The position numbers and the translations under genes are program-made. The notes under the pieces were generated by a model. It did not search any database. It was not told the origin of the DNA and saw only the letters and a list, made by a program, of their open reading frames with translations. Positions 33,076 to 43,611 of a stretch of DNA of 64,000 bases are shown in pieces. Numbering within the stretch: position 1 is the first letter of the stretch; every line of letters begins with the position of its first letter. Origin of the DNA: Cryptomeria japonica (lineage: Eukaryota; Streptophyta; Pinopsida; Cupressales; Cupressaceae); contig NC_081411.1 in assembly GCF_030272615.1 (NCBI RefSeq), positions 833,948,136 through 834,012,135 of the forward strand, read 5' to 3'.

Positions 33076-34739
33076 TGTGTGGGGGAAAAAGTGACACTAA
33101 GCAAACATGCCCTAATCTCACTTTCAATCACACACTTGTGGAATACGAAAGAGCCTAGAGGTATCACACAATTGGCTACTTATTTTGGTAGAAGAGAGAG
33201 CCACGGGCTACCTATTAGGATTTCTATTCCTTTGTTGCAAATGATAGATAGAATGATGCAAGTTCAACTATTAACCCTAAAGTGTAAGTATGAACTAGTA
33301 ACAAGATTGCCAGATTGAGATTAAGTGATGAAAAGATATAAACACAAGGATAAAAGGAGAATGCAGATGTGTACCTGGGGTTAAAATCTGAGTGGAAATG
33401 TTCAGGATGGGGGTGCATGCGCCACTGACCTGATTCTACACCTGAAACTGCTCCTTTTGGCAACCTGAAAGCTGTCGAAAAGTGCTGAAAACTGTTGTTG
33501 TCTGAGGGACTAGGGCACCCAGCGCCCCTATCCCAGGGACCAGGGCACCCAACGCCCCTGTCCTGTCAGGACCAGGGCACCCCACGCCCCTGTCCTAGGT
33601 TTCTGCTCTGCAATTTGGTGTGTTGTCCCGTCTCAATCTGCTCGCGTCGGATCTGCAACTTGTGGTGTCCTTCGAATTCAGAAATATGCACTTATATCTG
33701 AAAAGGTTTGTAGGTGGCTATATAAGGTTTTGCCTTAGTCAAACCCCCACTTTGGTGATTTCCACCTCCATGAATAGCCAAGTTGTATAGTAAAAGTTGT
33801 GTGTGTGCAAGATCCTAAAATGCAAGTAAGCAAACTAGAGCAACCTAGAAAGTAAACCCTAATTGCTTGTAAATGATAATGTAAATGCTCCAAATCAAGA
33901 TGCAAAGTGATCTAAAGCATGAATACAAATGATATAATGAGGCTTATGCAAAGACATGAAAACAACATGAAATCATACCCAACCCCAAGGGAGGGGTACA
34001 AGCCAATCTTCAGTCGGTGATCCCCTATTGCTCTTCAATGTCTTCAAAGCCCTAAATGGATGAATGAAATGGATGAATTCTTGATGGATGGATGTTGAAT
34101 GTTGTTGAAGTCTTCGAAGATCTTCTCTTTCACTACATAGAAGGCCCCTGAAACCAAAATTCTGGATCCTTTCAAATGAAGAAAGAGAGCTCTTATATAT
34201 GAAACCCTAGGTCTTAATTTCAACTTTTGGCCGACCTAGAGATTGAATCTCCTGCCAATTTCTTGGGGTTAAGCTTTATTTTATGATTGGATCGCGCTCC
34301 TAAAATTTTGGGAAAAATGTCTGGGACCATGTGCACTCCGGGCGCCATGGTCCTCTCCGGGTGCCATGGTCCCGACAACCTTTCACCAAATTTTCAGGGT
34401 CGTCGGATATGATGATTTTAGAGAGGATCCCGAAGTTACAGCTGATTTCAAGATGTTTTGACTCCCGAAATCAAGCCCCCAAGTTCAAAATAGGACCTAA
34501 TTAGGGTTTTAGATTAAATGATGTATTGGAAGAATAAAATGAAAGGGGCACACTTTAATGAAAAGGGCCCAGCTTTATGATATGGGAGATGATAAAATAG
34601 AACCTTAGACCTAATTAATTTAATTAATTAAGTGCTAAAGGGGAAATGCAATGCAAAATGCAAAATGGGCCAAGGCGGGTGCTAAACTAGGTGTGAAATT
34701 GTACCACTTTAGCAAGTGCGTACAATTTACGATGCTACA
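33076..34739 (-). repeat. 3' LTR of the non-autonomous element
   Basis: 1664 bp. Contains a TATA-like CTTATATAGCC (minus strand, about 33716-33727), a conserved block at 33732-33770, three copies of a GC hairpin at 33506-33599 and a GGGACCATG...CATGGTCCC dyad at 34323-34372. The hairpins lie downstream of the TATA on the coding strand, so they would be transcribed. Confidence 0.93.
33506..33599. repeat. Three GC-rich hairpin units in the LTR
   Basis: Three units of ~30-33 bp, each of the form GGACCAGGGC...GCCCCTGTCC: an inverted repeat of GGAC-AGGG with GTCC-CCCT. The second LTR has two units (40643-40705). A related unit, CTAGGGTGCTAGCACCCTTG, is in the LTR at 20794-20813. Confidence 0.75.
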
Positions 34740-34754
34740 TTTAGCCCCCACTTT

Positions 34755-36631
34755 AGCGGTCATATGAACACTACGTGCATATGCGAGCTAAAGTACAAAA
34801 AAGTAAACATTATTTGAAAAAGGATATATCCATAAGTTGTCGGATGAAGCCCCCAGCGGCATCTACAGTACTCAGTTAGGAACCACAACTTACAAAACCA
34901 CATGTTAGATCACAAAATCACCTAATGCTTACTAAGGAAGGTGATGAAAATTCGAGGGTAGCTATATGCCCCCCCTGTTTCGGCTTGCTAATTTTAGTGA
35001 GTTGAAATAGGGTATCATGTTTACCACTTCGAATTGTCAAAGAATATTGATGGCAAATGCTCACAAGAAGATTTGATATGAGATCAAAAACTAATGGAGA
35101 ATCATTTGGTAAGAAAGAGGACTAAATCTCAATTCCAACACAACAAAGAGTGTGAGGATTTGAGAGTTCTCTAACACAAGATGAAGGATGTAAATGGAAA
35201 CAAAATGCAAAGAGAAGAAAAGAAAGCAAAAAAGCATGAATACACACATTGGTGATCCATGAGAAGAATAGTGAGAGAGAAAACATGGACCTCTCGCCCC
35301 TAGATCTTGTCTAGGTGATCCATGGGAAAAAGGACATGGAAAACTAGTGCCTAGAGTCTGTCTAGGTGATCCATGTAAGGGAGGAGAGTGAGAAAGTCTA
35401 GCCTTATGCCGCTAGTTCCACTCAACCTTGTGCATGTGTGTGTAAGTAAGGTTAGAAGCACCTCATAGGAGTCTATGCTCGAGTATGCTACAACCTGTAT
35501 ATGTATAGTACAAAAGTGTGACATCTCGCTCTAAGAGTCTGTGCTCTGATTCCGAGAATAATCACCTTGCATAAAAGAAAAATGGAGACATCTCGCTCTA
35601 AGAGTCTGTGCTCTGGTTCCGAGAATAATCACCCATTGCTCAAAAAGTGTAATGTTTATGTCATAAGCAAAGTAGAACAAGGATACCTACCTTCATCACA
35701 AAAGAAGATACCCCAAAAATGCAAGAATGTCATAGATCCAAGCAAGAGATTTTTGCACTCTTAAAGCAAGGATAAGATAGTTGAAAAGGGATATCTTGTA
35801 GTATGTGTAAAGGAGATCCTTAGAGGAGAAGAGATCTTTGTACAAAAGACACCTATCCCCGAGAGGAATTGTCTTAGACAAATATAACATCTTCTAGAAT
35901 AAGACAAAGAAGAGAATAAGAATGCAATACTTCCTTCTTTTGCGAGGTGAAAGTGATTCTTAATGAAGGATGACGCTCTTTTTAACCCAATTGGGAGAGT
36001 GAATTCATTATGGATGTATTTTACCAAGTGCAAAAGAGGTTGTAGTCAAGGACTTACACCTCTTGTAAGAGAGAATCCTTGAACAAACAACAACAAATGC
36101 ATACAAGGAATAACATCAAGTAATAAAGTTCACACCATCCACGAAATAGGAAAAAGTGGATCCTTAGATAAAAATAAGGAAAGGTCATTGCCTCCCAAGG
36201 ATAAGGACAATGAGAAGGACTTACACAATCTTCTAGGGAGAGATTTAGACATAAGCAAAATGTACTACATACTCACATGAGTTCATGCAAGCAAGACATT
36301 AGTGTATGTAAAATGCTCCTCACAAGAAGTGGGTAGGATAAGAAAGAGAATACACATCTTCTCCCATATTTAGGAAAAGAGGATTCTAAAGAAAAGATGA
36401 TCAATATTTCCACACTATTACCCCAAAGGGAAATTTTAACCATAAAAAGAAGAGATGTATGAAATCACCCTTGTCCACATAGGAGCAAGAGATAACATAG
36501 AAAATTAGGCTATTATGTTGCTTCAAAAATATGATTGCACTTGAAATTGTACCATCAAGAATGACAATGAGCCCCCCAGTAAATGAGCTACCAATGTCAC
36601 ATAATGATGAGCAACATAATAGCCATTAATG
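34755..36631 (-). other. 3' noncoding region of the non-autonomous element
   Basis: 1.9 kb between the ORF stop and the polypurine tract with no coding signal. It holds a 67-bp tandem duplication (ACATCTCGCTCTAAGAGTCT starting at 35521 and 35588), repeated TCTAGGTGATCCATG words (about 35310-35380) and a GGGGGGCTCATTG tract just after the stop (about 36570, minus strand). Blocks here, such as CAAGGATTCTCTCTTA (minus, about 36045-36065), recur on the + strand at 56153-56168, which identifies the fragment at 53821-56194 as a relative. Confidence 0.6.
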
Positions 36632-38941
36632 TTATTTAAAGACATGATAGATTGAATGAGGTATTTGAATATGACATGCTAAATGCTCAACTATAAGTGA
36701 GATCAAAAACATGTATAAAATGATAAAAATTGAAGAAGAAAAGTCACAAGAAATCTTAGAAGAAGGATGAGTGTAATTTATTAGAGCCTTATCCCTGGAG
36801 GAAAGGACTTTATGATGAATAGGAGATAAAGATTCACAAGTGGATTTAGAAATTTGAGGGGAGTCATAAAGAGATTTGTTCATCGCCAAGATTTCCTTAT
36901 GAGGGGAATGAGAGTTGATAGAAGTAGAAGATGATTTAGTTGAAGTGATATCATCATCACTACTAAATATAGCATTCACATTGAGAGATGGTCTTTTAGA
37001 TGCTTTGGTGGGCTTAGAAAGATTATATCCAAGTCCAAATGAATATTCATGCATGTTATGTTCTAAAGGAACTTTAATTCCTTGTTCATTTGTGCCACAG
37101 CCATTTCCACTATAGCCACTCTTAGCCAAAATGTGAAAACCACAACCATAAAGATTAGCCATTTCAGAAAGAGAAGGTGGTTTTTCATAAGACAAAGAAT
37201 CAAATTCTTCAGAATTAGAGGTGTGAGGAGAAGAAGTTTGAGAAGCGGCCATAAAATTATTGTTGATAGGTTCAGGTAAGACTGATTGATCTCTAGTTTC
37301 TTCCTTCTTTTTAACTTTAAGCTCTCTAGGAGGAACCCTATACTCACCTACAAAGGTGGGATTGAAATCAAGAGATCCCCAATCGTCTTCTATGAGAACC
37401 TTCTCAGGATCAAAAGCCTTTTCATGTGTAGATTCAAGTTGAGAAGAATCTTCTTCAGGAACTTCAGACTCATCCAAAGAATTTTGATTATCAGAGGGTG
37501 ATGATTCATCCATAGGTATCTTGTTTAAAGAGTCATCACTAGAAGAGGAAGGCTTAGAAGAACTCCCTTTGGAAGTAGATGTTTGCAAACAAGCTTGAAA
37601 ATTAGTATCACCTATCAAGGTATATGTCTTATTATTATAAATAAATTTAACTTGTCTATGCAATGTAGAGGGGATAGCTTGCATACTGTGAATCCAAGGT
37701 CTCCCTAATAACAAGTTGTATGTTAGATTTCCCAACATAACATGGATAGGAGTAGGAAAAGTAACAGGTCCTACTATGATGGGTAAGGTGATAATACCTA
37801 ATGAAGACTTAGCCACATTATCAAAGCCTCGAATGTGATGAGAGTCAGGCTCAATAAGGGATGTATCCACATTCATCTTATGAAATAGATTAATGCTACA
37901 CACATTAAGGCCAGAACCATTAGCTAGCAGTGTTTGTCTTATAGCAGTGTCATTTATGATAACCACAATCATCAAGGGATCATATTGATGTTGAATTTCA
38001 CTAGTAGGCAACTCATCTTGAGTAAACACAATTTGAGATTTAGGATTCATCACAGAGTTAACCAAAGACACTATATAACTAGATGTATTAGGTGGAGGAA
38101 CATTCAAATCTTTCAAGGCATCTTGTAACATTCCATGATGAGCGGAAGAAGTTTGGATCAAATCCCAAAGGGATATCTTAGCAGGGGTAGCTTTAAGTTG
38201 TTCTATGAGATCATATTCCTTACCAAGAACTTGTGAAATATGAGGAGCTTGAGGAAGAATAGGTTGGGAAGGAGGAAGTGAAGTTGGGATAACTGGAGGA
38301 GGATTAGGTTGCCTATTGTCTCTTGTGTTATAGGTATGAGCAACCGCATTATAACTCTCTCTAGTCAGTTGCTTAGCATACTCATAAGGGCTCTTAGTAT
38401 AATAACCTCCTTGCACAATAATAATAGGTTTCTTAGGAGTGCAAAAATAATCATTAGCATAACCACCTTGGACCACTAAGATAGGCTTATTTAAAGGTTG
38501 AGAATTTTGAGAAGGACAAGCACCTTGGACAGTGAAGAGAGGTTTGTTAGGTGTTTCATTCACATGTATCAAATTGATTGAGGATGGTTTATAGGAATGA
38601 ACAAAAGTGTTGGAAGAATTATTGATAGTCTTCTCTTGCACTAAAATCTTATCACGGATTAAATAAATTTTAGGAGAGAGACAAGGGGTAGGCATTGATG
38701 TTCTAGTAGGAAGAGTAATACTAGGAAAGGTCATATCATCCTCTATCATCAAAGGATCTACATAGGGAATAAACTCTCTAGGAGAAGGATCAACATTACT
38801 CTCTAAAGTCTCACTTTTGAGAGGGAGATCTTTGAAAGAGATGTTAACCATCTTGCTTTGAACTAGGGTATCCTTATGAGTAGAACCAGGTTGAGGAGAG
38901 GGAGATGCTTTATTTTTAGAGGGAGAATAATTGAGATTCAA
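36632..38941 (-). CDS. Gag/protease-like polyprotein of the non-autonomous element (769 codons)
   Basis: The longest open frame in the window. Residues ~1-110 are Ser/Pro/Lys/Asp-rich and loosely repetitive. Residues ~330-440 form a retropepsin-like domain: LLANGSGLNVCSINLFHKM, ITLPIIVGPVTFPTPIHVML, NLLLGRPWIHSMQAIPSTLH. The catalytic Asp position is Asn (ANGSG for the usual DGGSG), so proteolysis is doubtful. Residues ~510-545 give DDWGSLDFNPTFVGEYRV. Residues ~594-641 are a G-patch-like block (YGCGFHILAKSGYSGNGCG ... SFGLGYN). No RT follows. A true start is not certain, since the upstream frame at 39044-39859 is probably the N-terminal part cut off by a stop. The open state over 2.3 kb suggests recent activity or selection. 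Confidence 0.75.
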   Translation of the reverse strand: MNLNYSPSKNKASPSPQPGSTHKDTLVQSKMVNISFKDLPLKSETLESNVDPSPREFIPYVDPLMIEDDMTFPSITLPTRTSMPTPCLSPKIYLIRDKILVQEKTINNSSNTFVHSYKPSSINLIHVNETPNKPLFTVQGACPSQNSQPLNKPILVVQGGYANDYFCTPKKPIIIVQGGYYTKSPYEYAKQLTRESYNAVAHTYNTRDNRQPNPPPVIPTSLPPSQPILPQAPHISQVLGKEYDLIEQLKATPAKISLWDLIQTSSAHHGMLQDALKDLNVPPPNTSSYIVSLVNSVMNPKSQIVFTQDELPTSEIQHQYDPLMIVVIINDTAIRQTLLANGSGLNVCSINLFHKMNVDTSLIEPDSHHIRGFDNVAKSSLGIITLPIIVGPVTFPTPIHVMLGNLTYNLLLGRPWIHSMQAIPSTLHRQVKFIYNNKTYTLIGDTNFQACLQTSTSKGSSSKPSSSSDDSLNKIPMDESSPSDNQNSLDESEVPEEDSSQLESTHEKAFDPEKVLIEDDWGSLDFNPTFVGEYRVPPRELKVKKKEETRDQSVLPEPINNNFMAASQTSSPHTSNSEEFDSLSYEKPPSLSEMANLYGCGFHILAKSGYSGNGCGTNEQGIKVPLEHNMHEYSFGLGYNLSKPTKASKRPSLNVNAIFSSDDDITSTKSSSTSINSHSPHKEILAMNKSLYDSPQISKSTCESLSPIHHKVLSSRDKALINYTHPSSKISCDFSSSIFIILYMFLISLIVEHLACHIQIPHSIYHVFK

Positions 38942-39043
38942 GGAAGGTGAGAAATTATCAAGGGAGTTTTCAATCTTGATTTCATCCCCTTTGGCTAGGG
39001 TTCTCTCATGGGGTAGAGAATAATCTACACCTTCTTCTAATGG

Positions 39044-39859
39044 TTAATCCCAAATAGTGAGGTTGTTGAAAGGAATGTTTGAAGTATTGTCAATTTCGGG
39101 AGAGGAGATAACATTGTTTATTAATTCCTCATCCTTAGGAGGGAGAGAATCAATAGATGTGTTAAACTCATCCTCTTTCCTCAAAATATGTTCAATATGA
39201 TCTTTAGGGGAGTGAGAATTAAGGAAATTGCTTATTATTTCATCTTCTTTCTCTAAGGGATGCTTATGGGTAAGACAAACTTTAGGAGAAGGGTAAACAT
39301 TTATCATTAATTCATCATCTCTAGTGGGAATTTTGTTGGAAAAGGAAATGCCATCACTAGGAAATGTAGGGATAATGTCATCTTCTTGCACAAAAGGATC
39401 CTCATGAAGGGAGTGTTTTTTAGGAGGAAAATGAACATATTTCTCAAAAGATTCATGCTTAGGAAGGAGATCTTTGAAAGAAGTGTTCATAACCTCTTGT
39501 TGCACTAACAGGCCCCCATTGGAAGGACCAACTTTAGGAGAAAATAAGTCAATGTCCATCAATACCTTTTCACTTAGAGAGGCATCATGTAGGGAAGGTG
39601 AAGTAACATTAAGAAAGGTGTTTATGATATCATTCTCTTCCTCTAGGATAGCTAAATAGGAAGGGCACATTTTAGGAAAATTGTCAAGATCACTCTTAAA
39701 GTCTTCATCCTTAGAGCATGGGAGAGTCTCAAAGGGATTGGTAGCAACTCTTTTAGGCACTAAAATGTTGTTATAGATGGGGGGAGGTTCTTTAGGAGAG
39801 GGAAAAATTGAAACAAGGGAAGCTAACCCATTATCACATCTATGAAATGAATGCATCAT
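39044..39859 (-). pseudogene. N-terminal repetitive part of the polyprotein (271 codons)
   Basis: Same strand, 100 bp upstream of the 769-codon frame and compositionally continuous with it. It is a chain of ~35-45-residue degenerate repeats, each with SPK followed by EEDEIISNF- or EDDIIPTF-like acidic/Ile blocks (LEEENDIINTFLN, VQEDDIIPTFPSD, LEKEDEIISNFLNS, LRKEDEFNTSIDS). No known domain recognised. A stop at 39044 and a short gap separate it from the downstream frame; the two may once have been one gene. Confidence 0.6.
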
Positions 39860-40210
39860 GACAACAATTTTCCTCTTTCAAATGATAACACATGCAAAAT
39901 AGAAGGAAATGTTTAATTTTAACCAATGCAAGCACTTAGAATGTAGATTTAGAAAATTAAATTTATGAATCAAATGAGTTCCTAAATCAGATTTGAAATT
40001 ATTGATCCCAATTAAGCTATCCACATGTTCAACTTTGAATTGAAAAATTAGGGTTTTAGCAAAAATTTCCTCTAATTTTTTTTTTTGAATCTTGCAAGAA
40101 ATTAAAACTTGTAAGTACAAATTTGATTTTAAAATAGCATAAACACTCAAATTTGAAAACATAAATCAGAATTAGAGAAGATTGGAGTTCATGTCGGGTT
40201 CACGAAAAAA
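39860..40210 (-). other. 5' leader of the non-autonomous element
   Basis: AT-rich, no long frame. Minus-strand text from about 40150 (GTGTTTATGCTATTTTAAAA, AAACCCTAATTTTTCAATTC) is clearly related to + strand 53838-53990, giving the orientation of that fragment. The primer-binding-like site is at its right end. Confidence 0.65.
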
Positions 40211-41845
40211 TGTGTGGGGGAAAAAGTGACACTAAGCAAACATGCCCTAATCTCACTTTCAATCACACACTTGTGGAATACGAAAGAGCCTATAGGTATC
40301 ACACAATTGGCTGCTTCTTTTTGTAGAAGAGAGAGCCACGGGCTACCTATTAGGATTTCTATTCCTTTGTTGCAAATGATAGATAGAATGATGCAAGTTC
40401 AACTATTAACCCTAAAGTGTAAGTATTAACTAGTAACAAGATTGCCAGATTGAGATTAAGTGATGAAAAGCTGTAAACACAAGGATAAAAGAAGAATGCA
40501 GATGTGTACCTGGGGGTTAAAATCTGAGTGGAAATGTTCAGGACGGGGGCACATGTGCCACTAACCTGATTCTGCACCTGAAACTGCTCCTTTTGGCAAC
40601 CTGAAAGCTGTCAAAAAGTGCTGAAAACTGCTATTGTCTGAGGGACCAGGGCGCCCAGTGCCCCTGTCCTATGAGGAACAGGGCGTCCCACGCCCCTGTC
40701 CTAGGTTTCTACTCTGCAATTTGGTGTGTTGTCCTGTCTCAATCTGCTCCCGTCGGATCTGCAACTTGCGGTGTCCTTCGAATTCTGAAATCTGTACTTA
40801 TATCTGAAAAGGGTTGTAGGTGGCTATATAGGGTTTTGCCTTAGTCAAACCCCCACTTTGGTGATTTCCACCTCCACGAATAGCCAAGTTGTATAGTAAA
40901 AGTTGTGTGTGTGCAAGATCCTAAAATGAAAGTAAGCAAACTAGACCAACCTAGAAAGTAAACCCTAATTGCTTGTAAATGATAATGTAAATGCTCCAAA
41001 TCAAGATGCAAAGTGATCTAAAGCATGAATACAAATGATATAATGAGGCTTATGCAAAGACATGAAAACAACATGAAATCATACCCAACCCCAAGGGAGG
41101 GGTACAAGCCAATCTTCAGTCGGTGATCCCCTATTGCTCTTCAATGTCTTCAAAGCCCTAAATGGACGAATGAAATGGATGAATGCTTGATGGATGGATG
41201 TTGAATGTTGTTGAAGTCTTCGAAGATCTGCTCTTTTGCTACATAGAAGGCCCCTGAAACCAAAATTCTGGATCCTTTCAAATGAAGAAAGAGAGCTCTT
41301 ATATATGAAACCCTAGGTCTTAATTTTAACTTTTGGCCGACCTAGAGATTGAATCTCCCACCAATTTCTTATGGTTAAGCTTTATTTTATGATTGGATTG
41401 CACTCCTAAAATTTTGGGAAAAATGTCCGGGACCGTGTGCACTCTGGGCGCCATGGTCCTCTCTGGGCGCCATGGTCCCGACAACCTTTCACCAAATTTT
41501 TAGGGTCGTCGGATATGATGATTTTAGAGAGGATCCCGAAGTTACAGCTGATTTCAAGATGTTTTGACTCCCGAAATCAAGCCCCCAAGTTCAAAATAGG
41601 ACCTAATTAGGGTTTTAGATTAAATGATGTATTGGAAGAATAAAATGAAAGGGGCACACTTTAATGAAAAGGGCCCAACTTTATGATATGGGAGATGATA
41701 AAATAGAACCTTAGACCTAATTAATTTAATTAATTAAGTGCTAAAGGGGAAATGCAATGCAAAATGCAAAATGGGCCAAGGCGGGTGCTAAACTAGGTGT
41801 GAAATTGTACCACTTTAGCAAGTGCGTACAATTTACGACGCTACA
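40211..41845 (-). repeat. 5' LTR of the non-autonomous element
   Basis: 1635 bp, same layout as the 3' LTR but with two rather than three GC-hairpin repeats (40643-40705), which explains most of the length difference. Conserved block at 40838-40876. It would drive transcription of the element on the minus strand. Confidence 0.93.
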
Positions 41846-41850
41846 CCTTT

Positions 41851-42903
41851 CTTTTCTCGAGCTGACTGATTTCGTGGATTTTCCTTTAGTACTAGTTCTC
41901 CAACTTGAAAGATTCATGGTTTGACCTTGTGATTATAACTTCGACACATTCTTTGCTGATATACCTTTAAATGGTCAAAGGCATTTTGTCTTCATTCATG
42001 GATCAGTTCTAACTCTTGCAGTCTAGATAGTCTTTGTTCTTCATCTGGGATGAGACCTTTTAGTGATACACGTAGAGAGGGAATCTCTACTTCGATTGGC
42101 AATATGGCTTCTGATCCATAAAAAAGAGAGAAAGGTGTGGCACCTATTGGCATGTGGATATTGGTATAGTAGGCCCATAGAGAAGGGTTTAATTGAATAT
42201 GCCAATCTTTCCCAACATCATTCACTATCTTTTTGAGTATTTTCAGAATAGTTTTGTTAGATGCTTCTGCCTGCCCATTCCCCTATGGATAATAGGGTGT
42301 GGAGAATCTGTGCTAGATCTTGAACTTCTCACATAGCTCTTGTACATCCTGATTCTTGAATGGTCGCCCATTATCAGTGATAATGGTCATTGGTATTCCA
42401 TAGTGACAGATGTAATTCAAGATAAATGCAAGAATTTGTTTTCCTGTGATATTTCTGAGAGGTACTACTTCAATCCATTTTGTGAAATATTCTGTAGCTA
42501 CAAGGATGAATTTGTGACCATTAGATGAAGAAGGATTTATTTTTCCTACTAGATCAAGACCCCATTGACAGAAAGGCCACGATGTTGCTAAAGCATGAAG
42601 TTCTTGTGCCGGTGCATGGATCAAATTCCTATGGATTTGACATTGTTTGCATGTTCTAGCTATCTGAAAAGAATCTCATTCCATAGTTGGCCAATAATAG
42701 CCCAAGCTTATGAGTTTTTTCGAAAGGGTAAGACCACTTGAATGAGTGCCACAAATTCCATTATGGACTTCATTTAAGGCCTTCTTAGATTCTTCTTGTT
42801 CGAGACATCTTAAAAGAGTACCGTCTATACCTCATTTAAATAGGGTATCCGCGACAAGAGTAAAATGGGAGGATTGGTGAATAAAGTTTCTCTTCTGATT
42901 TTT
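41851..42903 (-). pseudogene. Integrase core of the large gypsy element
   Basis: Minus strand: a zinc-binding HHCC region (NGICGTHSSGLTLSKKLI, CKQCQIH) at about 42630-42800; then WGLDLVGKINPSSSNGHKFI with catalytic Asp, IITDNGRPFKNQDVQELC with the second Asp, and GNGQAEASNKTILKI with the Glu. So the DDE triad is present despite stops near 42310, 42290 and 42660. The frame runs to 41851, where it is cut by the nested element and resumes at 33075. In the family it inserts cDNA into the genome. Confidence 0.85.
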
Positions 42904-43611
42904 CTATAAGTTAGGAGGCAAGATATTATCTTTCAGGTATGTGTAAGTTTGGCCATAGCATGAGGAATCATGTCCAATAAGTTGACAAATGGTTTGGGAA
43001 TCAGGACAATTATGAGAAGGGTAAAACAACTCTTCAACCAGGAATTCATAACGCTCTTGATTTTCCTGTGTTTGTAATAGAGAAGCAAGTGTTGCCATGA
43101 CATCTGCTGCTTTGTTATCATTTCTTGGAATTTGTTCAAAAATGATTTCAACAAAATATTTCTTGAAGTCATCCACCATCTTTTTCTAAGGCATGAGTTT
43201 GTCATCTTTTGTTTGATAGTCATCATTGATTTGATTGATGACGAGCTGAGAGTCTCCAAAGACTCGAAGTTGTGTAATGTTCCATTCCACAACCATTTTG
43301 ATACCTGTAACCAAAGCTTCATATTCTGTAGTGTTGTTGGTGCATGGGAACCTTAATTTGTATGCTTTCAGGATGGTATGACCTTGTGGTGTGATAAATA
43401 GAATTCCCGCTCCTGATCCATGTTGTGTATATGAACCATCAAAGTATAGTTGCCATGCTTTAGTTGTGACTGTTAGGATATTAGCATCATGAAACTCAAT
43501 CTGTAGTGGATGATCATCTTGAAGTGGTGCCTTAGCTAGTTGGTCTGCAATGACTTGTCCCTTGATAGATTTTCTATCTACATACTCAATATCAAACTCA
43601 CTTAGGATCAT
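42904..43611 (-). pseudogene. Archaeal-type second RNase H
   Basis: WQLYFDGSYTQHGSGAGIL carries the first Asp, NNTTEYEALVTGIK the Glu, LRVFGDSQLVINQI the second Asp and RNDNKAADVMATLASL the last Asp. This extra RNase H after the gypsy-type domain is the known Tat-lineage marker. One stop near 43186 divides it. It is followed by a region joining to integrase. Confidence 0.85.

Larger units (their letters stand above)
33071..41850 (-). mobile_element. Full-length non-autonomous LTR retrotransposon with 5-bp target duplication
   Basis: LTRs at 33076-34739 and 40211-41845 are direct copies bounded by TG...CA (TGTAGC...CACACA on the coding strand). CCTTT flanks both sides (33071-33075, 41846-41850). 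The coding strand is minus: primer-binding-like CGTGAACCCGACATGAACTCC next to the 5' LTR (40184-40204) and polypurine tract AAAGTGGGGGCTAAA next to the 3' LTR (34740-34754). The internal 5.5 kb carries gag/protease-like frames but no RT, RNase H or integrase, so movement would need enzymes in trans. About 50 mismatches plus a repeat-number difference separate the LTRs by eye count (~3%). Confidence 0.93.
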
